From Apostichopus japonicus (taxonomy: Eukaryota; Echinodermata; Holothuroidea; Aspidochirotida; Stichopodidae): a DNA stretch of 64,000 nt. Shown here one piece after another: positions 9,936 through 23,651 of the stretch (position 1 is the first letter of the stretch; every line of letters starts with the position of its first letter). Position numbers and translations under genes: made by a program. The stretch lies in NCBI RefSeq assembly GCF_037975245.1, contig NC_092572.1:11977769-12041768 (forward strand), given 5' to 3'. The notes below the pieces were generated by a model. The model saw only the letters and a program-made list of their open reading frames with translations. It had not been told where the DNA came from and did no database searches.

Positions 9936-11896
9936 ATTAACAGATCTTTAACATAAGTACATGTCAAGGGCTGATGATTGCAAATACCCTTTTAGCTAAT
10001 TGTCTTTTGTCTTTAATTAGTCCCTTTGAAATTAATTAGCCACTCAACTTGTGCTTCCATAACAACCTTTTACTACAGGGTAGAATGAAATATTATGTAC
10101 GGCATACACTTACTTACATACACAACAGTATGTACCAGGGATATTATAAAGTGCAGTACAAATTAATACACGGCTGACAGAATCACAGTGGAGTTTAACA
10201 ATTACAAGCAGACACAAAATGGAAAAAGAACTGTACAAACTAGCTCATTTGTATGCAACTAGTATACATGGCAATCCACTCAGTCATGCTATACAGTTAA
10301 AACTAAGCAAGGCAGATTATTATAAATTATTCACAGTATTGTATGTAAAACATATCCTGGACACCTGCCATTGAATCCACTTAAATCCCTTGTATCTGAT
10401 ACAAGCTGCATACAGTTATGAATACATCGCACAGAGCGTTCTATTTAGAGTTCTGTGGAAGGATCAGAGTTTAATATGTTCATAGCTACTGTATATATGT
10501 ATACTGATGTTATTTACTTCACATTTATACTGTACTTGACTACATATATCATGTCTATACCCGTAGCTTTTAACATGATATTTAATGGGAGCTCTAGGTC
10601 ACGCCATACATTATTTTTCAGCATTTAATCAACATCAGCTTGATCATCTAGTACTATACAGCTAGATGCTATCCTTGTACTTTACAGTGTACTCAACAGT
10701 GTACGTGCAGTATAAGTTTACTTGACAACTGTACATCTACAGTATTCCAAAATGTACAGTACTGTAAGTCCTATATGATATTAAATACATACTACTGTGG
10801 GAACTATACATACAGTAATTAGCTGAATAATTTCATGAAGTAAATTCTTTAGGAATATGCAGGGCAGGGCATGATCATTATATTTGATGCAATAGACTAA
10901 TTAAAAGATTCATCTATGTAGGCACAATGTAATTACATGCAAAGGTAAACCTATAACCAATTTCAATTGATCACGGTATCCCCTGGGATCCCTCGTGTGA
11001 GAGGCGGTCAGTGGTTTGTGACACTTGAGGGCGTTAGCATACCGATGGGGGGGAGGAGGGGCAGGGGGAGTCTGGGGGGCATGGTCAGCCGGAAAATATT
11101 GCGAAACATCTAAATGTCAATCGTGATCATCCTAACAATGTATTAGATACAAATTTTATTTTAAATAGGCATATAAGAAATTGTATTTGTTGCTTTTAAT
11201 TTAGTGTTTACACACACGTTTTTTAGGTTTAGTGACAGATGGTCGCATGGGTTACAAAGTTGGATTGATTCCTTCTCTGACACAGTGAGGCGGAGATGTC
11301 CGTAATATTTTGTGAGGCTGTTGGAAAAACACAGAGGGGCGACCACGGTCTCACAAAATGAATGCCAAGGGAAACCCTGTTGGTTGTGAGTCTGTGAATG
11401 TTAATTACTCTGAAGTAGACTACTGTATACCTACCTATACAGTTACGTAGATAGATTAGGCAGAGACATGCAGAACATTAAATGGATATAGGTAAGAAAT
11501 ATATGAGACTCATCCCTGAGGTAAGTAAATCATTAAAATAACTACATTTCATGGTGTATTTTACACCATTTATTTCAAACATTAATTGCTGGTCAAACTC
11601 AAATGACCTCTGATCTAAACCTCTGATCTAAACCGAGAATCAGCATGTGTATATATTTATCATTACAGGGGCACCTATTATATAATACCATCCAACATTC
11701 AGATTAATTTAATTTTGTTTTCAGAAGCTAATATTATTACAAAATCATGCTGTAACTTTTTCAATTGGCCAGTGCTATTGATGTGATGTGACATTGACAT
11801 CTCTCAATAAACAATGCTCGGGCAAGCAGTCGTTAATAAAGGGAAGATTGACACATTGCATTGATCACATTCATGAAAGCTATGCACAGTTGTACA
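9936..11896. other. AMP deaminase intron 1, unannotated part
   Basis: No coding homology seen. It is notable for dense tacagta/tactgta motifs (for example 10690-10780) and a G-rich tract at about 11045-11085 that fits a G-quadruplex pattern. Confidence 0.5.
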
Positions 11897-12162
11897 GTAT
11901 GTATGTATGTATGTATGTATGTATGTATATGTGATCTTCCCGCAAGCAGGAACTCGCGAAAGAAGCCATGGAGGCTTGTAGACTCGCAAGCTGACCGAAG
12001 CCAATCTCTCGGCACACATCCATTTAACGTCCATGTCGGGAAGTTGTTATTGAACAACACCCTTGCCAGACGACACACATTGCTGTCGGCGGGGAATCGA
12101 ACCGGGGATCTCATGACTGGGAGACGCCGGCGTTAACCACTAGGCTATACACTCCGCCTCCC
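11897..12162 (-). mobile_element. tRNA-derived SINE, copy 1
   Basis: Read on the minus strand, the head has tagcctagtggttaacgccg (A-box-like) and ggttcgattcc (B box), as in a tRNA-derived RNA polymerase III promoter. A body follows with gttcaataacaacttcccga and gacgttaaatggatgtgtgc, then gcttcggtcagcttgcgag. It ends in a (CATA)n-type tail at 11898-11928. A nearly identical copy lies at 28541-28770. It has no coding capacity and depends on LINE machinery by family precedent. Confidence 0.82.
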
Positions 12163-15100
12163 TTATTGGGTTTATTATGGCTCCCTTATTGAGTTATCTT
12201 GTTTACCATAGGTTTTGTTAGATCTATTAATAACCATCTTAATAACAAAAGCAGGTGAAAACTAATTTACTCCTGAAACCAAATCCACACATACCAAGTT
12301 TAAGTGAATGTAAGCTACTCAAATAGTAAATTATGTTTAAATAAGCTTCTCAGCAAAGGGTGTTTTTATACGCATACAAACACACGCACATGCACACATA
12401 TACTGTAGGCATAAATGCCCATCACTATTGCTTGCACAGAATTCCTTTTGCCTTTGTGAAAGGAATCAATTTATAAGTCAAATCCCCTAAAGATGCATTT
12501 GAGATTTCTTTAAATCTTTTTGCACGAACAAAAGGAAAGCTTGCAACATTCTGTAGGATGTCGCACTAACTATTGGACCTCATATTCTATAAGTATTTGA
12601 ATCCTTGCATGCAGCCATGTTTGGCTTTATTCTGATCCATTCATTTACTCTAGAATAAACCTTGCAGTACTTACCAACGTGTACTATCACCATGTACATT
12701 TGTATACAATAGTTACTGTATGTACACTATGTGTGCAATTCCTTCTAACTGCATTTGAACAGACTACAGAAAATTAGTTTGATTCCTACAGAACTATTGT
12801 ACAGAGAAAACTGACATTTTGAGCTACAAATCCTCTGCCCACCTTTCGGCTGTCGTCAACAAATGTTTCGCAAAATCATAACCCACAAATCAGATTACCT
12901 ACTGTACGTACACACACACATACCTGAAACCTGCTTGAAATTTGCACAGTACTACGTAGCTCGTTACCAATGACACACACGCAAGGGGAACCTTCCGTAG
13001 TCGTTGCTTCAAGATTTGATAACGAATAAAGCCTCCATTCCTTGACAATGCAAAATGACAACAGATCTTAATTACTTCAGCGTCACCTACGCTAGGATCT
13101 TTTCTTGTGGACTCCAAAGTAGAAGCAGGTGTCCTTGCTCGGACTACCTATGCTCGGTTTATCTTTCTACTTAAATGAACATTCGAGTATCTTTTCAAAT
13201 TCTGGAGGTAATTTATTCTGTAAATGAACATGGCCGATTTATCCAGAATGCAAGCTGCATACTAACATACATCTAGCAGCAGAGTCAGGTCACTACTGAA
13301 TACTCAAAAAAGAAAATCAAATCACAAGTTTTGTGAGCCGACTTCGATGTCGCATCTCTTTCTTTGATCGATGAGATAATAGAACGGCTGCAAGGTGAGA
13401 AACGAGGAAGTTCTGAGGGATTGTTGTAAACTGTGATACGGCTCAGCTTCTATGCATCTCGAGAACGGGGGGGGGGGGGGGTGGGGAGGAGAGCACTTAC
13501 TCCATGGTGGATGTATTCCAATCTCAGCTGCTTGATAAATTAATTGAATCCTTGACTTGCAATTTAAGGGAAAGGAGATTATAAACCTGAACAAAGTCCT
13601 TTCCTTTATCATACTCCCAGGGCAGTGTACAGTACAGTAGGTAGGAATGTCAATATATATAGTAAACTACTGTACTAGGATTGAGGGTATATAATACAAC
13701 ACGGAAGAGCTGCGATAGTATTAAACTTAAAGACTAAATTACAGTATTTATATATATATAGTAGTACTGTGTTTATTCTGTATTAAAGTGAGCTGTTTTG
13801 TAGATATTGTAATACAATGCCATTTAAGGGACAGAAAGATCATGTTATGTCATATATGTAACAATACAGGAGAATTAGGTGTGTGAGATATATACATGTA
13901 CAGACTACCTCTGAATCTTGAAAAACATTTAAAAAAAATCAAGTACACAAATGTAAAAAATTCGTAGAAGTTTAGATGCTAGCTTTTGTTTGAGAGAGAG
14001 AGGGAGAGAGTTCTAGAGAAAGGAAACGCTTAAATTTCATATAAGATACATTAATGATCTATTATGATGCCAAATGCGTGCGTTAAAGCTTTCTGCACAC
14101 TGTGACTTCATTTGGGACAGTTGCAGCGGGGCTCTTAACATACACTAGCCGCACATGAAAACATGACCAAAGTGTTCTTTTTTCATCAGTTTTTATCAGT
14201 TACAAGTTAAACAAGCCTATGTATATCTTATTTCATTTTTGGTCAAGGATATCATCATATACAGTATATACCTAAAAGTTAAATTACAGAATTGGTACGG
14301 ATGATGTGATTTACAGTTGTGTGTCTGCAACGATATTGCACAGATTATTTACATAATTTGTAACTAGTTGACTAGTTGAAGCCAATTGAATATTCATGCA
14401 TTTGGTGGGAGAAACTTGTGTACACCACACGAGGGAGCTGTACCAAACAGACCGTGTAACTTGACTAATGACTACGATGGGTGATATCATAATGTGTTTG
14501 GACCGGTGCACATATTCATACCCAAGGAGCTTAAACCTGAACACGGGTACAACCTGCAGCATGCTTTTATTAATATTTATGTATCAGTTCTTGGTATTAT
14601 GACATAATGCGATCAATTCTGTTCACATGTTAAACTGTGTCTGCTGTTATCTTTTTATGATCAATCAAACCTAATGATTAATATCCCAAAGGAGCTGATG
14701 GTGTGCATGGATACTTTGAATATATTCCTCAGACACCTCTGAGTTTTAGTCATAGTACAGTATATGACTGGATATCTACACAGCCATCGTATTTACACAG
14801 AAATATCGTATAGTACGTGTTCAACCAACTTTACTGAGTAAACACTGAAAAGGAAATACATGTATTTCAAGCTGTAAAACCAACACTGAAGAATGACAAT
14901 GACTGGATTTATGCTTGTATCTATACATACTCACAGGACCCTTGAAACTCGGGAGGGTTGTAAAGGAACATCCCCCCCCCTCTCCCCTCCTGTACTGCCA
15001 ATTAATCATTCCACAGTGATGATTTTCATGGCGATGTGATATCACTACAGGCAATAATTTCAAACATAGGTGTGCATGACTCCTATATTACCCCTACCCA

Positions 15101-16511
15101 AACAAATCTCAAACTTGTGTCACCACGGTCTCTGATTTATATATCTGAATGTTACCTTGAGCTGTAAAATATGATAGACCTTACTTGTGGTATTTCTAAG
15201 TCATGTAGCAAGTTCAAATATGTCATTTAAAGGCAAAAAATCACATGTTAATTCTGAGCCATGATGCTAACAATACCCTTGCCATCACACCCTCATACTG
15301 TATATGCACTGTAGGAAGGCATTAGGTACTTCATGTTACATGTAAAATGCTCTTAATTTTGTTAATAGATAGCCTACATGCTAGGCCATCAATCACTGTA
15401 CTGTGTTAATACTACTTAATGGTCCAATATATCAATGATCTGTTTAACAGTGCTAACATTGCTAGTACAGCACTACAATAGATTGGTACAGTACATATCA
15501 TGTATTTCCCTCCTTAAGTGCATACAGTAGCAATAATGGCACCACTGTACAAATAGCCAACTACCATGTGTTTCATAACTGAAGCTTGCTTTAAGAGGTG
15601 ATAAAATGTTATTTTGAAAGACTTAATGTTCTACTACAAGCAGCTAAATTTAATTGTACACTATAGACATTACATAATTTTCATGACTGTTTTGTTCTTT
15701 TGCCCTTTTCTTCAATTAATTCTGTATACTGTTCAGTGTTTTTGCACAATCCAGAATCACATATATCCATGTGCCTGGTACACCAGAAAGAGTTGTAACA
15801 ATGGACAGAAAGTCTCTTTAGATCCACTGCTTGTCTTCCAGTCGTCTCCCCCCCCCCCCACCTCCCCTTTCTACAGGAGCATAATTGTACGATAACAAAT
15901 ATTTTTGTTAGAAAACAAACCCCAAAAGTACAGTAACTCATCAAATAAAATCAAAACATGGTAAGGTTTAATAAGTCTGTGAGCACTGATGCAGAACTAG
16001 CAGTATTTCTAGGATACAAAGGTTTGGTTGACTTTACAAACAGTGAGCTACATAAAGTTCTCTGTCAAAATTCTCTGCCTTTAGTTATCGTGTAGTCACC
16101 ACATATCCACAGGCAGTTAGGATTACGTATTTTGATAAAATTCTGTACCCATTTTTGTCTTGTTCATTGATGATATTCATGCAAATATAAATGAGTTTCT
16201 GATCAAGTGCTAAAAAATTTGGCTTCATTTATTTTATAATCATAACAGGCCCTGAAAATGAAACTGCAACATTTCTTCGTACAATATCTAATCTGCTGTC
16301 TGGATTTCTTTTTCAAATAATTTTTATGAATTATGTTTGAAAGATTTACGGTACTAGTAAAAAAAACCACAAATACTAAAAGCTACATTTTGTGGTAACT
16401 AGTTAAATTTCATCTTTTCATACAGTAACTGATACCATGCAATATTATACAAATAATGAATGGTTTCCATTCGTGCAACAGTGCAAATATTTCATTCGTT
16501 GAAAGATGGAA
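12163..16511. other. AMP deaminase intron 1, middle
   Basis: No accepted gene. It contains a poly-G run (about 13467-13482), a poly-C run at 15849-15859, short TA arrays and many tacagta/tactgta motifs. A Kozak-like ccaccATGGA next to a GTAAGT donor on the minus strand near 13500 is out of frame with exon 2, so it was not called. Confidence 0.5.
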
Positions 16512-16550
16512 TGTTCCATTCAACGAGGCGCAGACGAGTTGAATGGAACA
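16512..16550. repeat. Perfect 13-bp inverted repeat with 13-base loop
   Basis: tgttccattcaac (16512-16524) and gttgaatggaaca (16538-16550) are exact reverse complements around gaggcgcagacga. The immediate upstream sequence also has ttgaaagatggaatgttcc. It may be the core of a small foldback element. Confidence 0.75.
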
Positions 16551-17061
16551 AATTAACACCTTAACACCTTCAAATTTGGATATAATTGGATGTAAAATGC
16601 ACTCATGCAACAGATTGTTTTGAACAGACAGGTTTCTTTGCTCTCTTACCATTGAAAAAAAGTGCTATCAAAAAAGTATAACCCATGGTTCTATTTCATA
16701 GAGTGGAATAGAGCAGATTTTGCATGCAATCAATGAGCAATTGACCAATCAAAATGACCAGAATACAATTAGATGTTGTATAAAAGCGTATGACTGATAT
16801 TTGCACATAAATTGGATTATGCCCCTCAATAAAACCTCAAGAAATTTATAATGGGTTGTATCCCAATGTAAATAGTTCTTACCTGTATATTGAAATCTCA
16901 TATCTGAGATATTTACAGGGAATGTCTTCTTTTCATTATTAATCACCTACCTTTGAATTTACAGTATATATTGCATGTACCTACAGTACAAGCTATCCAT
17001 GTTTTCATGGTGTGACTTTACCAGACTACATAATATGAGATGATAGTTCTTCAAAGACTGA

Positions 17062-17122
17062 AAATGATTTGTCCGTTACTGGGACTTGCGATATGATTTG
17101 TCCGTTACTGGGACCTGCGATA
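17062..17122. repeat. Tandem duplication, about 28 bp x 2
   Basis: atgatttgtccgttactggg followed by ac(t/c)tgcgat occurs twice in direct succession with a single base difference. Confidence 0.85.
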
Positions 17123-18235
17123 TGTGAAATATATGCATTGACCCCAATTATGCTAAAAATTTAAATTATGGTCACCTATGATATATTGGCAACCACCAGT
17201 TTACTACTATTGTACTACTATACTATAGTATTTCTCCTCACAATGGAACATTTAATTATCAAGTTTAATTTAACAATCCTCAATGTCTGGAGGTAACCTT
17301 GAGGTGCAGAAGCACTAGGAAAGTACTTTTAAGAAACTTATATAGAACCTTTTAGCAGGCTAAACATTTGGGGCCAGTACTGATGAGATTATAACTTCAA
17401 TGGTAAATCTGACTGACCTACAGAACTGGATAATTTATGCATGTACGTAACTATCCTGAATTTGTTAACCATTCACGGTTTTGCTGCTAATCAAGGCTGA
17501 AGTTGAAACGCCAAAGAACATTACAATGCAATATTAATTAGAGTAAAAGTACACACTATATGCAGTGAGATTTTAGGGATATACATTAACTTTAAATAGA
17601 AGGGGGAGGGGGGGGGAGGTTGAAGCACTTGAAAATCAGAAAGGAAACAGAAAATGATCTGTTGATTTCATGTCAAATCTGCAAATAGCAAAGTCAAGCT
17701 TATAGGCAGGTTTTTCTATTAATTGGCATAATTATATTCAAAATCTTACATAGAAATTTGTTGAGAGTATACATGGTTTGAAGAGTTAAGTGGGTGGGGG
17801 AATGATGGGTGGGGGGGGGAAGAGGGTGGGGAAATGTACCACTCTGAAAATTAGTCATTATATATAATCTCTCACTGTAAGAGCTATGTTAAAATCTTCA
17901 AATTCCTTCTCTATAGGATCCAATTAAAATGACTTGCAGAAGACCAAACGTTGTGAGAACAATTCTTATTTCCTTGACCGTCAAAGTTCAAATTTCACTT
18001 TGATAAATCTGACATGCACTGCTTGTATTGGCAGATGTTGTGGTCCGGGTAAAGAATCTTGAACCCCCTCTCTGAAAATCTAGTTTATATCTATACAGTA
18101 GTACTGCATGTTAATATGTATGTGTTATATCACTTGGACAGTGTTTTCCTGTTCAAGCATACAGTATATATCTACCCTGTACCAAAATCAGTCACAATAA
18201 ATTCACATTGTATCTGTGTAATAGACGGTACTTAC
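17123..18235. other. AMP deaminase intron 1, right part
   Basis: No coding signal. G-rich tracts at about 17600-17620 and 17790-17835 (gggtgggggaatgatgggtg) are quadruplex-prone on the plus strand. Confidence 0.45.
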
Positions 18236-18299
18236 CAAAGCGAACCCTTTTGCTGACAGCTTCGTCCTCATCACTCCTCGGTGTTTTTGGAGTCGCCAT
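18236..18299 (-). CDS. AMPD: AMP deaminase, probable first coding exon
   Basis: ATG at 18299 opens a 21-codon stretch (MATPKTPRSDEDEAVSKRVR...) plus one base. It ends at a perfect donor, TTTG|GTAAGT (18236/18235). The single leftover G combines with the CT that starts the exon at 8527 to make an in-frame Ala codon leading into LTHFSSKNC. AMPD genes commonly use several short alternative first exons of unrelated sequence, so lack of homology here is expected. The assignment rests on strand, phase, a consensus donor, and having no better candidate between 8.5 and 18.2 kb. Transcript data would settle it. Confidence 0.6.
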
Positions 18300-19854
18300 T
18301 TCTCTCCAATATTTAAAAATGATCAGAAAAACCTCCAAACATAAGTAGAGTATGTATATTCTGGAGGCACCTATACAGTAGATTACAGAGTAATAGTGAC
18401 TGCATGTATGGAATAAAACATTGTGTTTACCCACACAAGTTTGTTCCTTATACAGTTTATCCAGGGACCGGTGGTTTGTAGCGTTACATGTATACAGTAC
18501 ACTAAAGGTGGAAGTAGTAGAAGGAGCTTTCACGCTCAAGTAAATAAATAGCAAGAGTTATTTGCTTAGGACAATTGAGTCACAAAAGTGGCATCCCTGA
18601 TACAAAAAATAAGAAAAAGAAAAAAAAAAAACTTCAGACCTAGTTAAAAAGAGAATTTAACGGTCCATAGGAGAGACTATTAATAATTCTAAACGTTTCT
18701 GGTTTTGAAACAAATTCTTGTGTGTGTGGCGTTTAATACATGCTGAACTTCCGAGAACAAACAGCTCCGATACAGTAGTACTGTACACCAAGTGGCAACT
18801 CATACATACATGTGTACTGTGTACATCTCTAGTTGAGACCTATATTTCTGATTGTGGCAATCTCTGTAAAGAAACATCTCTGCCTAAAATTACACTGGGA
18901 TTTTAACAAGAATTCAGACATTTATGGAGTAAGAAAGCAATGAGAGTATCCAATCAAAACCTGTGGGGGTGTAAATGAAACAGATCTTGATCCCACGAAG
19001 AATACAAGTAATATGAGGCACGGTAGAGGGGGAAATTCTAACGAAAGAGGAAAAGCTTGAATCGGTGAACGTTGTTAAACAGCAGACCAATCTAACGACC
19101 GAACAGTAACAATTTAATTTTTCCAGCTATCGACGTTGTTCAAGTTTGAAATTATAAAAAAAGGAACTCATAATAAAAAGTCCACAAAATTTAACTGATT
19201 TTTTTTTTTATGATTAGAAAACACTTCATCTTTTGATTGAGAAATACATGTGGTTATGGGAAGCAATATGACAGCCAGAGAAGAAGGAAACAAATTCTTG
19301 GATGACTACAGGAAACATTTATCTACAGGAAGGGAGTTGTTGCAAGCGAGAAAACCGAACAAACATATTCCATGTACGAAAAACGGAGGCTATTCCAAAC
19401 AAACACTGAACCAATATCCTGAAAACATCTTTAAGACTAACCTAATAACTTTGATCATTCCAACAAAATTCTGAGGTAAAGATGACGATGAAATATAGCT
19501 CAGACAATATACCTGTAGAAGACAATCTCCAATTTATAACAAATAAACTTCATTTCCAATTTGCTACCTACAGTACAAGAATGGCAGGCCTGCGTGAAAA
19601 CAGCAGTCGTTGTCCATGAACAATCACAACATGATCACTAAAGGTAGGCTAAATGTGTCGAATTAGCCAAGTAGACAGATCTATCTAATAAGAACATATC
19701 CAAATGCAACAAACAAGCAATGTGTGGTAAAAACATCCAGATTAAAATTGAACACTATAAGCAAAACAAACTTGAACACACTGTACAGATATAATGGACA
19801 TTAATGTACATTTACTGTATGTAAACTTGGACTGCTTGTAAACTCTATGGACAT
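18300..19854. other. Upstream of exon 18236-18299; no gene seen
   Basis: Possible 5' untranslated or promoter sequence lies immediately right of 18299, but no clear TATA box or CpG island is visible. The remainder is AT-rich and unremarkable. Confidence 0.4.
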
Positions 19855-19975
19855 ATTAATCAGTACTGCAAAACTAGGAACTTAAAACCTCCAATTACAG
19901 CTCCAAAGAGTACCCGTATAAAGGTCTGGAATTCAATACCACCTGGTGCTTTTCCTTCTGAAGAATACCTTTAAC
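19855..19975 (+). mobile_element. LINE 3'-end fragment
   Basis: The plus-strand frame reads KTRNLKPPITAPKSTRIKVW then NSIPPGAFPSEEYL and a stop. The TRNxxxLxxPxxxxxxxxxxxxxWNSIP arrangement is typical of the C-terminus of CR1-like LINE reverse transcriptases. The remnant is short. Confidence 0.45.
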
Positions 19976-20317
19976 AGTCAATATCAAACAGTCAATTGAC
20001 GACAGTAAACCTTTTTAACTAACAGTCAAAAAGTAATCAGGACAAACCAAGAGTCTCCTACTGTACAAGAACAAATAACTCTCCTAAAAGCTAAATTTTG
20101 CATCACTCTGGAATATCCATTAGACATAACAAGATGGGGTGCCAGGTGGCATCAAGTTTGCTGAAGTTGTATCACTTCTAAAGTCAAAACATAAGTTCAG
20201 CGTTTTGTGTCCCATGAATCTCAGTTCACTGTTTTTATCCTTTCATAATTTGCAAACTTATGACAAATTACCTTATATATTCCTGACCCTGATTTTGGTG
20301 GATTTTAGATTTAAAAA

Positions 20318-20476
<159 letters not shown>

Positions 20477-20979
20477 GCAAGGTTTTTAGATATCTTATCT
20501 TTCCTATAATGTTCTAGTTAAGAATAAGCAGACTACAGCAATGCAAAGCATAACAATGCAGAGCACGTTTAACTATGTACTGTACAGCATAGTGTTTAAA
20601 TTGTGTAGTATTGATCTCTGCAATGCTATGTGTCCGGTACATAGTAAACTGTATTATTTGTAAATTAATTGTGTGTTACAACCTTTAGAAGCAACTGCTG
20701 CCACAAGTTTTCTTGAAATATTATCAATGATTGTATTACCAATTTTGGTAAGAGACATAAAGGTTTATTCAAGTTTATAGATTTTCGTCCAGGGGTATAA
20801 GGATTATTAAGATGGCAAGATATAGTATAGTGGGGGTTTGGTGAGGATAATTTACAAGGTACAGAGTTGAGCTTATATGCATACAGCATGGCTCATGTCT
20901 ATAGATACTGTATGTCAATGCTGTTGACAGAGTGTACATGAATAGTTACAGCATGCATGGCTGGACTGAAGAGCAAGCT

Positions 20980-21375
20980 TTATCCAGTAGATTGGCTCCC
21001 TATCAGCTACAGAATTTCAGTATAAACTACTTCTTCTCACCTTTTGTGCTCATCATCTGGAACAGCCTGTGTACCTGTCGCAACTTCTCTTCCAACTCGC
21101 ACACTTCGTTCCTCCAACAAAGTGTATTGAACTGTTCCTAAACCATGTTTAGGAACCTATGGTTACAGAAGCTTTGAATACTCTGGCTCTTATCTCTGGA
21201 ACAAGTTACCAGATCACATTCAAACATGAGCACTCAAACATTTCTACATTCAAAAGTCTACTTAAGACCCATCTTTTCACTTGTTCTTTTGTAAATTAAT
21301 CTACTTTCTTTGTAAAGCGCCTTGAGCAGTGACTTTTGTCTACTGATTTGGCGCTATATAAGTCTCATTTATATA
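20980..21375 (+). mobile_element. L2/CR1-like LINE 3' end
   Basis: With frameshifts the plus strand gives WLPIS, QYKLLLLTF and SFEYSGSYLWNKLPDHI, matching the C-terminus of L2-type reverse transcriptases. A 3' tail follows with the characteristic tttgtaaagcgccttgagca and ggcgctatataagt, ending in attattattatta. It is 5'-truncated and decayed. Confidence 0.75.
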
Positions 21376-21541
21376 TTATAATTATTATTATTAGAGTACT
21401 GAGGTCTTTTATAGAGCCTCCTAGTAATGCGGCTTACAGTACTGTACTGTCAGGTACATTCAGGGAATAATCTACTCTTCAAAGACTGCGCGCTCTATGC
21501 TTAGCTGTTCTTGAAGGCTCTGAATGTTGTATCATCTATAT

Positions 21542-21954
21542 CAGGGTTGTCCAACCTTTTGCAGAGGAGGGCCACATGGAATGATTATGATGAAGGAGGG
21601 GGCCGCATGAATCCTACGCTCGATTTTTCGATTTGGCAACACAGTGAGCACTGCGCGCGGAGCGCACTGATTTATTTTCCTTCCTGATAAAACAGATGAA
21701 TAAAGTGCAGCCGCCCCCCCCCCCCCCCCGTCCGCTGAGAGAGTGTCACACAAACTGACCTGTATGCAGTTTTTTGGACCCAGAAGGTTCGAATGATTGA
21801 TTATATAGCTTCAAATCGTTATCAATAAATTTGCTCACTAAAATTTCGCACCATAGAGCATCTCTGGTGGGCCGGACGCAACCCTGCGGCGGGCCGGACG
21901 CAAACCTGCGGCGGGCTGGACTGTGGCCCGCGGGCCGTAGGTTGGACAACCCTG
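21542..21954. mobile_element. hAT-like miniature transposon with 8-bp target duplication
   Basis: The termini are the exact 16-bp inverted repeat cagggttgtccaacct / aggttggacaaccctg. It is flanked by the perfect direct repeat atctatat (21534-21541 and 21955-21962). CAGGG termini plus an 8-bp duplication are diagnostic of the hAT superfamily. At 413 bp there is no transposase. Inside, gggccggacgcaa(c/a)cctgcggc is duplicated in tandem (about 21870-21915), and the G/C-rich ggcccgcgggcc palindrome lies near the right end. Confidence 0.9.
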
Positions 21955-21962
21955 ATCTATAT

Positions 21963-23418
21963 TATGGTTCCCATGTCCAAACACACAAAAAACTGCAATA
22001 TATGCATCTGTGCACTTGTATAGCAAATTTGTTGATTTTGCTGGCATTTTGCAGTGTGAAACCGGATAAATTATTCTGCGACTTTTAGCAGACAATTATC
22101 ATAAAGACCAAATCAGAGCTACTGTACAGTAGGACCTAAGTTGCCTGCATTTTAATTTTCCTTTTGTATTGATATATATGTGATATTTCAAACCTAACTT
22201 GTTAACCTGAAGTCATTCTTGTACTGTACAATATTATCTCTCTGAATTATTTCACTGGGCTAATTCAGATGACCTGGAATGACTGAAAAGCTAGATAATT
22301 ATCTGGTTATGCAATCACAAACATTTGCTGTTCCTTCGAGTGAATAATAACACAGGTACATTTCATTACACTACGAACAATGTACTTGTAAACTCCATGA
22401 ATAAAAATTTCAGGTTGACTGTAAAGCCACAGAGACTGAGGCAGGGTGGGGAGAGGGGGGGGCAAGCTCTCGTCCCAAAATATTTGACTTTCCCCTCGCC
22501 AAGGAAAAAATGTTGTCAGGCAAATGTTTTGATTTTTAAAACAAATAGGTTCAAGCAGTACTTTACCTGCGCCTCCTAAGTATTAATGGACCACCCTTAT
22601 AGCTCTTGGTCTTCATTTCAACAAGTGAACACTCTTAACTAATAATTACAGCAATTCCAATATGCTTTCAATCAAACTATGCTTTATTGACACATGGTAG
22701 AAGAAGCATAGTTTTAGCTGGTTACGGAGGGCTAAATGATCTCTAACAGTATATATGTACTGTATATCATGCACTGAACTCTAGGTTTATTATAGTTCTA
22801 TAGATGTCCAGCTTGTCAAGCGTCCTGTTTCCTGTGTTGACACTTTGTCAGACATACAGGAATTGGATGCTTCAAAGAGTATTTCAACAGACCACTCATG
22901 ACTTCTAGGTCACATATATCCATTGTGTGTACAGTATGTATGTACAGTAAGGTTCAAGGATGTGATACTTTACAGCTGGTACCTGTAGGCTGTTTTAGAC
23001 ATGCTGCTACTCTAACATGTTTATTTAGGAGGTAATTACAATAATATACATAACTATATAACTATATATATATATTGCATTTCACATTATTTGACATTTG
23101 ACACATAATAGAAACAGCTTTGGGGATAATCCGATACATCCTGTCTTTTTCTGTACACCAATCATGTATTTAATTTGTAAATTTAATTTGCAAACAGAGA
23201 ACACACAGAACAAAGTTAGTTTACACAGTTTTATAGTGAGAATAATCACTGTACTCAATTATCATCAAAATGTCTGAATTCCTAAGTTGATTTGACGTTC
23301 CAAGTTTTTGGCTGATTTCTTTTGCTGAGAATGGAGAGGTTTAAGAGTGAATCAAAATAAAATAAAACTGTTAGCAAACTGCTTATCCACTAGAGAGCCT
23401 GTGTAAGAGAATGATTGA
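21963..23418. other. Intergenic or 5' intronic DNA, no gene seen
   Basis: AT-rich with several TA arrays (about 23045-23075) and frequent tgtacagta-type motifs. No accepted feature. Confidence 0.4.
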
Positions 23419-23428
23419 AGGTAAGTTG

Positions 23429-23467
23429 GCCTGACGTTTCGATCCAAGCAGGATCTTTTTCAGAGGC
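23429..23467 (-). ncRNA. Hammerhead-ribozyme-like motif, near-intact
   Basis: On the minus strand: GCCT, CTGAAAA (consensus CUGANGA with G8 changed to A), the hairpin GATCC-TGCTT-GGATC, GAAAC, GTC, AGGC. Stems I and II pair perfectly. The G8 change should impair catalysis. An extra A sits between the core box and stem II, which departs from the textbook layout. Confidence 0.5.
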
Positions 23468-23651
23468 TGCATGACAAGTAACAGTAACAGAAGGTACAAA
23501 AACACGCACAATACCTCTCCTTTCCCCCTGTTGGTTTCTTTCTTTCTTCTCTCCATCCCTTGTCCACTAATCCCCTTACATCTATCTCTTTGTGTTCACC
23601 CTGCTCATTAACCTGTCTGTATCCTGTGCGTGTTTTTGTACTTGTCATTTA

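Noticed and set aside
11884-12136. Coding frames over the region resembling a protein shared with 28526-28738
   Set aside because: The similarity is at DNA level between two SINE copies; the frames are incidental.
12876-13117. Overlapping minus-strand frames of 60-70 codons
   Set aside because: No splice-bounded homology. The frames include a CA-repeat translation (VCVCV).
13490-13515. Kozak-like ATG next to a GTAAGT donor, as a third AMPD first exon
   Set aside because: The phase is wrong for the exon at 8527; reading through gives a different frame that soon stops.
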